64,000 nt of DNA from Pomacea canaliculata (lineage: Eukaryota; Mollusca; Gastropoda; Architaenioglossa; Ampullariidae), in NCBI RefSeq assembly GCF_003073045.1, contig NC_037593.1:18218725-18282724 (forward strand), read 5' to 3'. A program made the translations under genes and the position numbers. The notes beneath the pieces are model-generated. The model saw only the letters and a list, made by a program, of their open reading frames with translations. It was not told where the DNA came from and ran no database searches. Below, one piece after another: positions 10,498 through 21,106 of the stretch (positions are counted from its first letter, which is position 1; every line of letters begins with the position of its first letter).

Positions 10498-12785
10498 CTA
10501 GTAGACCTCGCTGTTAAGGTTCTGACACGCCACGTACTTGGCAGTGATCTTACCGAAGTAGAAGTTTACTGCATTTGTGTTGATGACCCGTGCCGTGAAC
10601 CCTTTATCCGTGACGTCAGAGACGACCACCTGGACGTTCTGCACTTCGTTCTTGTACGATGAGTCGTCTCCCTTAGGATATTCACCATAGGTGGACTGAG
10701 GTGGGTAGTTGTTACCGGGTGGATAACTATCGCGAGGTGAAAACGGGACGTTGAGGAACGAAGAGTATCCTGAGAGGACGATGTCAACACTTGGAGCCTG
10801 GTTGAACTTTGTCACAAACTGCACTGACGCAGTGTCGGTATTACCCGTCAATGCAACGTAGCCGTACTCACCTGCAAATGATCGCACACACCTATCATTC
10901 GCTTCGTTTGCATTCGATTCATTAAAAGATATGAATAATTACAGGAATCAAGTATGCAGTCAGGAAGGCAGAGCTCAATCACTGACCGCAACCTTAACAA
11001 CTTAAATCTTTCACGGACCTTAACGGCGTCACGACTTTACCCCTAACATCTATTTGCACACACTATGTTTAAACAGCAACTGTTTATGAACTTAAAGTTT
11101 GGAAAATGGTAGAATGCACTTAGCTACGCTTAGTGAATTGAAAAAACTTTCTGAATGGATACGTTTGTGAAAGAAAGATGTGTAAAAGGGGATTGTAAAG
11201 GACAGACTGTACAAATGGCATCAAGAAACTCACACTTGCGGCCGTCCACGAAGGCGGTGACGGTCTTGAGGTTCTGTCGCTCCTTTGCCAACAGAGAGGT
11301 CAGCTGGCCGATCTGTGTGTCCAGTTCTTTCAGGAAGTAAGCCTCCAAGTTCCTCAGGTCGCCTTGGAACTGAGCGATGCGGCGGGCGTCGTCCGTGTTG
11401 TTCTTTGAGATCTGCACCACCAGGGCGCGCTGCTGCCTAATGACGTCACTGGTGGCGTTAGCGGAAGCAAGAGCTGCGGTTGCTGTGACGTCAGCACGGG
11501 CTGCGCGGTCCCTCAGTGCGCTGACCTGGAGAAAGCATTGACAGATAAAAAAGGAATGAATCCTCTAAGCACCAGGCGTGCACCGGAGTTCTATCCTTTC
11601 ATGACTTTATGACTAATGTATGGAGGGAAGCAGCAAGTAAGGAATTACAATAATTAAACCGAGAACGAAAACACAGAAGTGGCTGCAGCAAGTGTAGAGA
11701 GAAAATGAAAAATGGCGCAGATTTACAGCTTTAACTTGTCTGTCAAGCTTACAGAAAAATACGAGATTACCGACGGACGACGATGATGTTTGTGTCTCCA
11801 AAAAAAATGAATAAAATAATTATACTATTTTGTTATTATTGCATTTAGGGAAACTATGCGTGAAGCTTACTTATGTCAGCAAACGGTTAGAAAGACGCCG
11901 TTATCAATGTCTGCTAATATTAAAATGCCTTTCAAACTGTCTCCATATATGTAAAACTATTTTGCGATGTACACTGGAACCTTACCTCTTGGTCTAAAAG
12001 AGTAATAGAAGCGTCTGTCTGAGAGATGTCCAGTCTGACTGCTGGGAGTTCTCTCTGGTTGATGAGGTTGAGACGCTCTTGAGCAACTTGAATGAGAGTC
12101 TCGTAAATGTCCAAGTTGGTATACAGCTCGTCCTTCTTGGTTATCAAAACTGGGAACAGAAGCAACATTAGTAACTTTACTGTTGATGATTTACACAATA
12201 AACACAGTAGCGGTTTTTATGGCAAGATGTTACAAGAGTTCTATTTAACTTTAGTCTTTGCCGTTTAATTGCCTAACACACTTTTGCAAACGTTTTCAGT
12301 AGTCCATTCAATGTTTCCTCCACATGGAAACTGATCCTCCCGTACACAAATAATCATGACGACAACAATGTAATAAAGAGTTAAAATGCTACAGACAATA
12401 AGAAAGAATATTGACAAGTGAAATTAAAATACTCACCTCCGACAGCATCTATCGCTGACTTGACATCTCCCCCAGTAGCTTTCTCTCCATAAGGTTTATC
12501 TTCATACACTGGGTACTCGGGCTTCTTGTAGTCTTGGTTACCGTCATACACTGGAGGATAAGCCGGTTTACTTGGGTACTCAGGCTTCTTGTAGTCTTGG
12601 TTACCGTCATACACGGGAGGATAAGCGGGTTTACTTGGGTACTCGGGCTTTTTGTAGTCTGGAGCATAGGTAGGTTTATACTCGGTTGGTTTATATACCT
12701 TACCGACAGTCGGGTACGGCGGGGAGTACTCAGCAACTGCCGTGACCACCGTGAGCACGACGACGAGGAGGTGACGCGCTGTCAT
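10498..12785 (-). CDS. B1: secreted Tyr/Pro/Lys-repeat coiled-coil H-type lectin protein (392 aa, 4 exons)
   Basis: Exons on the minus strand: 12785-12437, 12149-11986, 11525-11234 and 10871-10498; phases 1,0,1. The signal peptide MTARHLLVVVLTVVTAVA is followed by a Tyr/Pro/Lys-rich arm with 21-residue repeats (YDGNQDYKKPEYPSK...) between about 12503 and 12659. The rod is 164+292 nt, the same total as in A although the second rod intron is absent. It ends RKC, then EYGYVALTG starts the lectin domain (SVDIVLSGYSSFL, then VTDKGFTARVI, then KYVACQN). The loop after strand two is Tyr/Pro-rich but not tandemly repeated. The gene converges on A1 and is divergent from C1. The arm resembles mussel byssal or adhesive decapeptide repeats in composition, so Tyr or Pro modification and cross-linking are possible (inference). 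Confidence 0.85.
12503..12659 (-). repeat. 63-bp coding tandem repeat in the B1 N-terminal arm
   Basis: About two and a half units of DYKKPEYPSKPAYPPVYDGN. Confidence 0.9.
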
Positions 12786-12893
12786 CGCTGATGTTGGTGA
12801 GGACCTGTTTGCAGGTGAGCCACTCGTGCTTCGTGCTGAGTTACAAGGCTAAGGCTCGAGTCAAACAGCGTGCACGTTAGCGGACAGAGGGCG

Positions 12894-12901
12894 CTTTTAT
12901 A
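12894..12901 (-). promoter_or_regulatory. TATA box of B1
   Basis: TATAAAAG on the minus strand, followed by CGCCCTCTGTCCGC, which is shared with B2; about 110 bp before the ATG. Confidence 0.75.
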
Positions 12902-14070
12902 CACTGTCTCCTTTACTGCCCAATGGGAACTTCCCTCGTTAAGCAAACGTAGCACGCGCCAGGTAACTTGCCTTCAGGCCTTTTTCCAGTCCTCACACTG
13001 CTCAAGCAGAATAATTTGACTTGGTTGAATGAATCAAATTTTTTATCTTTATCTTCTCTTTTTATTTATGCATTTATGCATGTATATATAGATTAAAAAC
13101 TATCATGTAAGTTTGGGCCACAATTATTTGAAAAGAGTAATTGATAATAAATTTCTTCATATCACCTTCAGCTTTTTGCTGTCGCTTAACATAAAATCGT
13201 AATGAATGATTAACGTTGGTGAAATAAAAGAATGTTTAAAAAATAACCGAAATTTAAAAGTTATTGGTGAATAGTTTGTTTATTTTATTGCTAGTTGTAC
13301 TTGATTCTACTTTTCTGGACATTTTCTTATAGCAATCTCTATCTCTTTCACTGCAATAACTAAAAGTTTGATTGTATGCTTTCATTCTTACACTTACTTG
13401 GAATACTTGGAAAAATAAAATTCAATGAAAACATGTCACATGCACACTAAGTCGATTCAAAACATATCGACAATGTGAAACATTACTCAAGCGATAATTA
13501 TTACAAAACGTTTTTGTAGAAACGATTGAGAGGATTGTCACTCATATGAACGACCTAAAGACATTTGTATTTAGGTTCGTCATCAAGCAATGACAATTAA
13601 TATTACAAAAGACAGAAGGATAAGTTCTTGCTCAGATTTTTCTGATATTCATGTTATTTACTGTTTACAATTATTTATGTTTTACAAAGAAAACTTTGTT
13701 AAAAGTTTGTTAAAAGTCATTCTTCGGATTGCTTAAAAATTAGACTCCAGGTTGATGGTAGAGAACAGGGAAGACTTCGAGCTAAGGCGCAATTGCAATA
13801 AGATAGTGGAAAGACCATAAAGAGTCCTTTAAACGTGACCAGATTCAATAATAACCATGAGAGTCGAGACGAGTGTAACAACGAAGCCAGCGGCACAAGA
13901 CTCAGCTATTAAAATGTCAAATAAAAATAAACGACATTTTAATCGGTTTTATTTTAGTTTTAAGACAACTCACCTATCCAGCAAAGATTTTGTAAGATAT
14001 TGCCCGATCCATTCCTAGGAGCAACTCAAGCCAATCACACTCTAGTACACTTCGCCCAGGGGCATAAACC
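12902..14070. other. Divergent spacer between B1 and C1
   Basis: Shared upstream region of two oppositely oriented genes (ATG to ATG 1386 bp); the B2-C2 spacer is 1334 bp. No gene within; AT-rich centre. Confidence 0.6.
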
Positions 14071-14073
14071 TTT

Positions 14074-14084
14074 CTACATAAGCC
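14074..14084 (+). promoter_or_regulatory. C1 conserved TATA-like element
   Basis: CTACATAAGCC is conserved with C2 at the same distance (about 90-100 bp) from the ATG. It is not a canonical TATA box; a GCCAATCAC (CCAAT-type) motif lies 40 bp upstream in C1 only. Confidence 0.35.
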
Positions 14085-14170
14085 AGATACTTTGTTCGTT
14101 GTTGCAGTTGTCGCGGACCTCGTCAGACTGTTCTTCAATCCAACGTTGATAGCAAGACCACGCGACGACG

Positions 14171-16655
14171 ATGTACCTGTCAGTGTGTCTGGCTGTGGCA
14201 GCTTTGTGGGGTGGGGCCTGGGCCCAGTCAGGGTATGACTACCCGGGTCCTTACGGACCTCGTCAGGATCTGCTGAAAGCAAAACGTGTTATCAATGAAG
14301 CAGAAAGTAAGTGACAAAACTTTTCTTTGTCCCTCTTCCCTACTAACGTTAAGATGTTTTTTGTCCGTAATTTTTTCTTGAGTCTGAAGATGTGATTGTA
14401 ATTCTCTTCTTATTATCAATTTGTCTAGAAATCGTACTGTCTTGTAATATTCGCGTGTTTTACTTAGTCTAAATTCAGATTCCTCTTTCTTTACCTTTTT
14501 CCATATGTAAACTTTCTTACTTCTTTTAATAGCGCACATTTACATTGCCTAGTGATGGTAGAGAGTGGAACAATCCCTGACCTACTGTCGGCCACTACGA
14601 CGATCGCTGGCTGACAATTAGTCCCGATGACACTCATTGACTTATTGTTTATTAAAACCCGTGCAGGAGTCGCTGACATAGAAGAAGCTCTCAGTGATAA
14701 ACTGGACATGTCCAAGGCAGAGGCACTAGAGCTGCTGGCCGTGCTGGACAACATCAGCAACACCACAATCTATGACATCAACCAAGTCAACCAAAGAAAC
14801 AAAGAGCGACTCGCCAAACTTTCTGCGAGGGTAGGCATAGTTGTAACATGTTCAGGTGTAACAAGGGTAGGTGTAATCAAAAATACAACTTCAAGCTACG
14901 TGATCTTTACTACCAACGAAGTAATTCGTGTTCAGACAGCTTTGCTTTCCATCCATTACTCTCAGGTTAAGGCCAGCCTTGAGCTGCTGACGACACTGGA
15001 AAACCGTTTGGCTGGCGCCGTGGCTCAGGAGGCGCTCATCAAGGGTCAGACCGACGCCATCGCGACATCCATCAGTGAGTCTCTGGCTCTCAACCGCCGG
15101 CAGAGGGCAGATCTGGCCGCCTTCGTCGTCGCCTTCAGAGAGGTAACCTTTGACCATTTAATCAACTATGTGTTGCTGTGACTGTAACGCTACAGAAGTG
15201 CAATTATATGACTATTGTTACACATGGTTACGGTTTGTGTAGGTCACACAGGAGCTTCAACAACGACTGGCCGCCGACAGCAAGACTGCAGCTTCCAGTA
15301 TTGGCTCCCTTGCTGCCTCCATCCGCTCCTTAGTCAAGTTCGTAAACACCAGGAAATGTAAGTTGACAGTAATAAAAAGAATTAATCTTTGTAATACCGA
15401 ATAAAAAGCTTAAGATTGCAAATACTATATGCTGTAAGTGTCTTAGCTTTTAATTTAAATGTATTCTTTTTTTTATGTCTCGACGAAAATCTCTTTTGAG
15501 TTATGCTTGCATCCTTGCGTACTTCTTAAAAGAGAGAGAGAGGGAGAGAGAGAGATTCTGTATAATGTATTTTGTAAACAGTAATTTGCAATTATTTCGT
15601 TGAAGTAGACTTGAAGTAGACACGTGGACGTAATGTGTAACAGCTGTGGGACTTGAGAGAATACTGTTAGCTTTCCTACCAAACGATGTTTGTACCTCGT
15701 GTTTCAGGCTTTACCAAGGCCATTACTGTAGAGCTGAAGGGCGAGGACAGCGTGGACGCCGAGATTCCAATACCCAAAGGTGTCTTTGCTGCTGATGATG
15801 TTGCACAGGCCTTCTGTGCCCTTCAAGGTTTGCAGCAGTCTGCTGAAGTCTCTCAATCTGTTGTAAGTCCCCTTGACATCATCATTATTATTATTGTGAA
15901 AATGTTTTGATAGATGACTCTGTGAATGTATGTCAGTCAGTGAGTGGGACAGTAAGTGAATGAGTCAGTCAGTCAAGGAGTACATCAATCAGTATACGAG
16001 TCAGTTTGTGAGTCATAGTGTAGGTGAGTAGTAAGTCTGTCAGTTAGTAAGTTAGGAAGAGCGAGTCAGACAACAAGCCAACCAGTTTTCTTGAAGGAAG
16101 AATGAAGTCAAAGAACAGCTCTGGTATAAAAAGCGAGTTTTCAATTTAACTTTTAAAAACTTCGATGGACATACCTCACATGCCAAGCAATCTTTTAGCT
16201 GAGTAAGCGAACACGTTCATTTTATCTGACTGTTCCTAGAGAGAAGTTTGAAGACCAAACAGACTAAAAAGATTTATTTTACTTTTAGTATAATTGAGAT
16301 TGACTTTAATACTAATATTAAATTGAAAATGGTATGTAACTAGCACTCAGCTACATAGTGTCAACTAGAACCTTCGAACATCCTGTGGAATTTTCAGGCT
16401 GCTCCTGCCTATGGACCGGGTGCAAGCTATGGATCAGGCTATCCTTATTACCCAGAGTCAGATGACCGCCGCTTCCTGGGTGTCTCTGTGGTGTGCAAGG
16501 CGTTCTCGGACAAGATCCGCGTGACTGTCGTTGACCAGAGCCAAGGAGCCGGCAACAATGTCGCTGCCGCCTACGTGCAGGTGAAGGCCTGTTCCCTGCC
16601 GGCTGCTGCCTTCTCTCCCGGTCAGGTGTTTGTTCCCAAGCCTAACAAGTACTGA
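14171..16655 (+). CDS. C1: secreted coiled-coil H-type-lectin-like protein (334 aa, 6 exons)
   Basis: Exons 14171-14306, 14667-14830, 14966-15142, 15243-15357, 15708-15862 and 16398-16655; phases 1,0,0,1,0. The signal peptide is MYLSVCLAVAALWGGAWA, followed by a short Gly/Tyr/Pro arm. The rod exons are 164, 177 and 115 nt. Exon 3 has two in-frame acceptors 30 nt apart (14936 and 14966). I chose 14966 because it has the better pyrimidine tract and restores the 292-nt total seen in A, B, D and E. The rod carries sequons in DNISNTTIYD. The lectin domain is split by a phase-0 intron: FTKAITVELKGED in exon 5, then FLGVSVVCKAFSDKIRVTVV and YVQVKACSL in exon 6. It is a diverged lectin with extra cysteines, so sugar binding is uncertain. 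AATAAA sites lie at 16943 and 16992. Confidence 0.82.
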
Positions 16656-16942
16656 TCTCCTAGACAACAAGGACACATCTCAGATAGTTTATGGCACGTT
16701 AATGACATTTGATGAAATTCTTGTCGACGTGTCATGTAACGTGAGCGACACACTCATCTAACAGGCGTCAGGAGGTTGATAATGAAGTGTGAGGTTGCTG
16801 GTGAAAAATCCTACAAACACTTGACTTTGACTGCTTTGAAATCGTCAATGACTACATCATCATCATAGCTGCAATCGATCTATTGATAATTTCAGTTCCA
16901 GACTTATTCTAACGGTTCAGATGGCATTGTTGTAAATGTTGT

Positions 16943-16997
16943 AATAAATGGGTCATTGTTGTGTATTTACTATTTTACATCACCAGGCGTTAATAAA
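16943..16997 (+). promoter_or_regulatory. C1 polyadenylation signals (two)
   Basis: AATAAA at 16943-16948 and 16992-16997, both conserved in C2 at 32547 and 32596. Confidence 0.6.
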
Positions 16998-17329
16998 GTT
17001 GCTTGTTTTAGACATTACATTTGTTGGTTTTCTGGGATTTTTTTACGTTTTGTTTGATACACTCTCCATGTCATCCTGCTCAATCGTTCTGGACATTGAA
17101 GACACTGACCTGTTCTAGTTCCTCTGATATCATCAGTCCACAGACTCCGGTATGCTCACACTGTACACCTTACGACGGACTCATTTGCTCATTATTGCTT
17201 TTTTTTTTTACATACATTCACATTTTTCCGATACTGATCAGAAAACGGCTCAGCTAAACTTTTGATCTCTAGGACATCCTAATGCGTTCCAAGCAAATGA
17301 ACAAACTCTCAAAGTAATAGTTTTAAGTC

Positions 17330-18450
17330 AAATCTTTCTAAGTAGAAAGAAGCGAATCTTTTGCGAGTTTGTAGGTGGGGGATGATTCATAAATATAATC
17401 AAAGATATATACAAAATGACAAAATTCTGTGTTGAGATCAATTGAAACCAGTCAAAATTCTTTAAAAGTAATCTTGGTGTCAGGCAAGGGGAGAACTTAT
17501 CTCCTGTTTGCACTTTATCTCAACGACCTGAAAACACATCTTCTAGCAGACTCTGATAGTGGTCTCCCAGAATTAGCCAAACTGTCACCAAATAATCTTA
17601 CTCCTCAAAAATCTGATGGGCTCCTTAACTTATTTATGTTACTTGATGTAGATGATACTGTCATTTTCTCCAAAACACCAGAAAACATACAGAATGCTTT
17701 ATACAGCATAAAAATACTGTGACAAGTGGAACCTGACAACTAACCCAGACAAAACTAAAATACATGTTATATTTTCTGAAGGTAAAATAAGAAAGAAACC
17801 AACATTTACATATAATGGCAAGAAACTTGAAATAGTAGGCTATTTTTTCTTTCTTGGCCTGAAACTGAATTATAATAACAAATCTCTTGAAGCACAAAAA
17901 GATTTATATGACAGAGCCTCAAAAGCCATGTTTGCCCTACTAAAAAAATGTAAACAGTCACAACTACCACTAGATATACAACTTGATATGTTTTAACAAA
18001 ATTATCCTTCCAATACTAACGGTTGTGAAATATGGGCAGCGGGAATCCGTGATATTTGTGTTAAACTACAACTTAGATTTTACAAAATGATCCTCAAAGT
18101 AAGCAAGTCCACCCCATCTTCTACTGTGCTTGAAGAGTGTGGTCGCTTCTTTGTTAGTCTTCTTAATAAAAAAAAGAATGGTCAGTTTTTTGGTTTAAAT
18201 TGATAAATGCAAATACAAGTAATAAACTCTCAAGTGTTGTATATAGAATGCTCTTAAACTTGCTTGAAACAAATATCCTTAATATCAGTACTGTCCAGAC
18301 AACACTGCAAGGTCATGGTCCAACTGTAATATGGATAAACCAGAAAAACATAAATATATAAGGTGATTGGTTCAAGAAGAAAGTAGATAGGTCCCTTCAG
18401 GACCAGCATATCCAGAACTAGATAGGAGAACTAGACTCCAAACAAATACA
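17330..18450 (+). mobile_element. Decayed non-LTR retrotransposon (reverse transcriptase core to thumb)
   Basis: Translated pieces read GVRQGENLSP, then LLNLFMLLDVDDTVIFSKT (the catalytic YADD position has become DVDD), then a thumb-like stretch ending near an ILP(I)LT-type motif. Several frame changes and stops show it is dead. The 5' part is missing and no 3' tail is clear. A related fragment covers the complementary upstream half at 52.87-53.72 kb. Confidence 0.75.
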
Positions 18451-18639
18451 TTCAAATTATAGAATGTTTAAAAGTACTTTCTTTCTAGACCTTACTTAAA
18501 AAAAATACTTCCCCATAATTTTCTCCCTTGAATAAAATTTTAGGTCATTGAATAATCATATTCTAGTGACTAAATGTAGGCAAACAGATACTTGAAACAG
18601 AATCTTGAATATTGAATAATGAATCTTAATATACCAAAA

Positions 18640-19275
18640 CCATTTTTCTTTAAATTAGATTAACTTCAGATTTACTGCTCATTTCAAAGATATTTAATTT
18701 GAGGTAATGCAGTTACTACACATCTTTATTACGAGCTTTTGACAAGATCTTCTAGAAAATGTCCCCAACGCTCACCTGGTCAGGTCGATTGCGTAGAAAT
18801 TTTGTGAGCGATAAATCTTTTAAACTAGGCAAAAACATTTTAGTTGTTAAAAAATAAGCAGACAAGTGTGTACCGAATGAAATGCAGAATAAAAGCCGAT
18901 AAACGGCTCTCGAGTGTGGATTACGGCTTCATCCAGATGGCGAGAATATATTTTCGGGATTTGTTTTTTTTAAGATTTTTATTTTTATTTTATAAACAAA
19001 ACGTTTTCTCCTGTTTGACTGCTCTCCCCTCTCCCTAACGTCACAATCTCGTTACCTCATTCATGCGCTTTCAGATCATCAAACTGACGTCATTCATGCG
19101 CTTTCAGATCATCAAACTGACGTCATTCATGCGCTTTCAGATCATCAAACTGACGTCATTCATGCGTATCCATGCCAATACAGTTGCTGCTATTTTTATC
19201 CAATAATTCTATCATACTAAATATTACTCTCTCTAGTAAGTGCTTCTAGTAATCACAGGAATATCCCTTCTCCAC
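18640..19275 (+). repeat. Dispersed repeat copy 2, carrying CRE array
   Basis: Homologous to 7700-8485 without the LINE insertion; boundaries approximate. Confidence 0.6.
19085..19158. promoter_or_regulatory. CRE array, 33-bp spacing (copy 2)
   Basis: Three perfect TGACGTCA sites at 19085, 19118 and 19151 within nearly identical 33-bp units containing GCGCTTTCAGATCATCAAAC. It lies about 1.9 kb upstream of the A2 TATA box. Confidence 0.5.
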
Positions 19276-20999
19276 AGTCATGCAAGACATCAGGTGGAGG
19301 GAGGTCAAGGGGCACAGTAGGTATTGAGGGCGGTTACCAAACCCTAGTATAGACTTCACCCATCAGTGATTTTACTTTCTTGTGGCTACCGTTGGTTACC
19401 GAGGACGAACAGTGACTGACAACGAGCTGGGGTGGATGGCAGGGTAGCATTCTGTTCCCATGCTGGATACCATTCTCTCAAGAAACACGCAGAGAAAGCG
19501 GGGAAAGGACAGGGGAAATAAAGTAAACAATGGAAAGCTCACTACAGAAGTTTCTAATGTTGTACCAAAAAAAAAATAATAATAAAAAAATAAAAAAAAC
19601 CTAGCTCAATTCTTACGGAGGTTCTTTGGGTTGACATACGAGGGAATAGGTCGTGACATTATTCCTGAGTTCTTCTTCAAACGGAAGACATTACCGGATG
19701 ACACTAGCCACCCAGGTTAACATTACCCTACAGGACAACGTTACGTACAATGTTCACACGTCACTCACTTAAACTCTCGCCACACGAACAGAAGACTGAA
19801 TGACATTTGAATAAAAGTACGCCCAGAACAGTTTTATAAAGCATACGATTGGGCAGAAAACAATAATCTGGCTCATCTAATAGGACCCCAGTACTCTGTG
19901 TGTGTTCAGAATAATAATTTTGTCAAAAACAAACAGTGAAAGTGTCAGTATGAGCTTAGCGTTATAAAATTAACTGCCAACATGCCTCTCGGCCAACATC
20001 AATGCGATGTGATAGAATCTTCATGGCCTGATACTATCTTCTAAGGGCTTTTTTTGTATTACAAATGCATTTCACGAAACACATAAACTAACACGTACAT
20101 TAGCTCTCGAAGAAGTTAATTCAGGAATATCGCGAATACCTGTCTACGCATTGTTTCTTAATCATGGGAAGATTATTTATTCATTGCTAAAGTGAAAAGG
20201 ACCAGCAATAAAGTACCTTGAAGTGTTTTGTTTTTTTGTGACTTTTTGTGCATTTGCTGATTCATCTTGCTACATAGAGAAACAGTTCTGACTGAGATTT
20301 CAGTTTGAGAAATCTGTTTCTTCAGTAAATGTGACAAGTGAACCTAAAGCCACTGGATGTGGAGAAATTCCTGTCTAGTAGGGTGTCAGTGAATTTCTTG
20401 GATTAAACTAAAGAAATTTCAAACAGAGATCAAAGGCATCTCGGTGACCTCTTTTTCTTGGCTTGTTAATTACCATGTAATCATCACTGACTAGCAATAT
20501 TTTAAATTCGATTGGAACTAGATATACAGATATGATGTTAATAAAGTGAGTAAGAACCAACATGGAGAAAGCATATTAGTGACATTAATATTGTCAGCGT
20601 GGCCACTCCTGAACAAGACACAGACATTCAGCACCCGCTAATCAAAAACAGATTTAGTAATCTCTGAAAAAATTAACCGCCAAGTGATAAGTAAACGACG
20701 ATAGAATTACTATTACAATAGTCACACCACGACACTTAATATAAAAATATTATCCGAACCTCATCACAGTCAAACTCGTGCAAATATCCTGCAGGTACTG
20801 CTATAAACTATTACTGACACGTTACAGATCTCGAAAAAGCTTAGACATCATCAAAGCCTTCGGGCTGCCTTAAGGAATGAATATAATTTAAAGGTAAAGA
20901 AACTGAAATGCGAACAAATCAAAATTGTTTTGTCGTCCGCCCCCTGGGCACCAACTCGCGTTACCCATACAAAGTTGAGGTTTATGGCTCCACCTTGGG

Positions 21000-21007
21000 T
21001 ATATATA
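21000..21007 (+). promoter_or_regulatory. TATA box of A2
   Basis: TATATATA follows TTATGGCTCCACCTTGGG, as in A1. The 150 bp upstream also align with A1 (ATGCGAACAA and the CATCATCAAAGCC block near 20846). Confidence 0.7.
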
Positions 21008-21106
21008 CATGTCTTCGTCTTCTCCACAGTCGTATCAACAGCTGCAGTGTGAACCGTGGGACGACTGGAACTGACCCTGCAGAGAGAGAGAAAGTTGTCT
21101 GTCACA

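Larger units (their letters stand above)
16998..20840. other. Spacer between C1 and A2
   Basis: No gene seen. It holds a decayed LINE (17330-18450), dispersed repeat copy 2 with CRE sites, an A-rich tract near 19565-19600, and from about 19925 the duplicated upstream region of the A module. Confidence 0.55.

Noticed and set aside
11428-11500. TGACGTCA sites in B1 as regulatory CREs
   Set aside because: They lie inside coding exon 3 and encode rod residues (DV); B2 keeps them because the protein is conserved.
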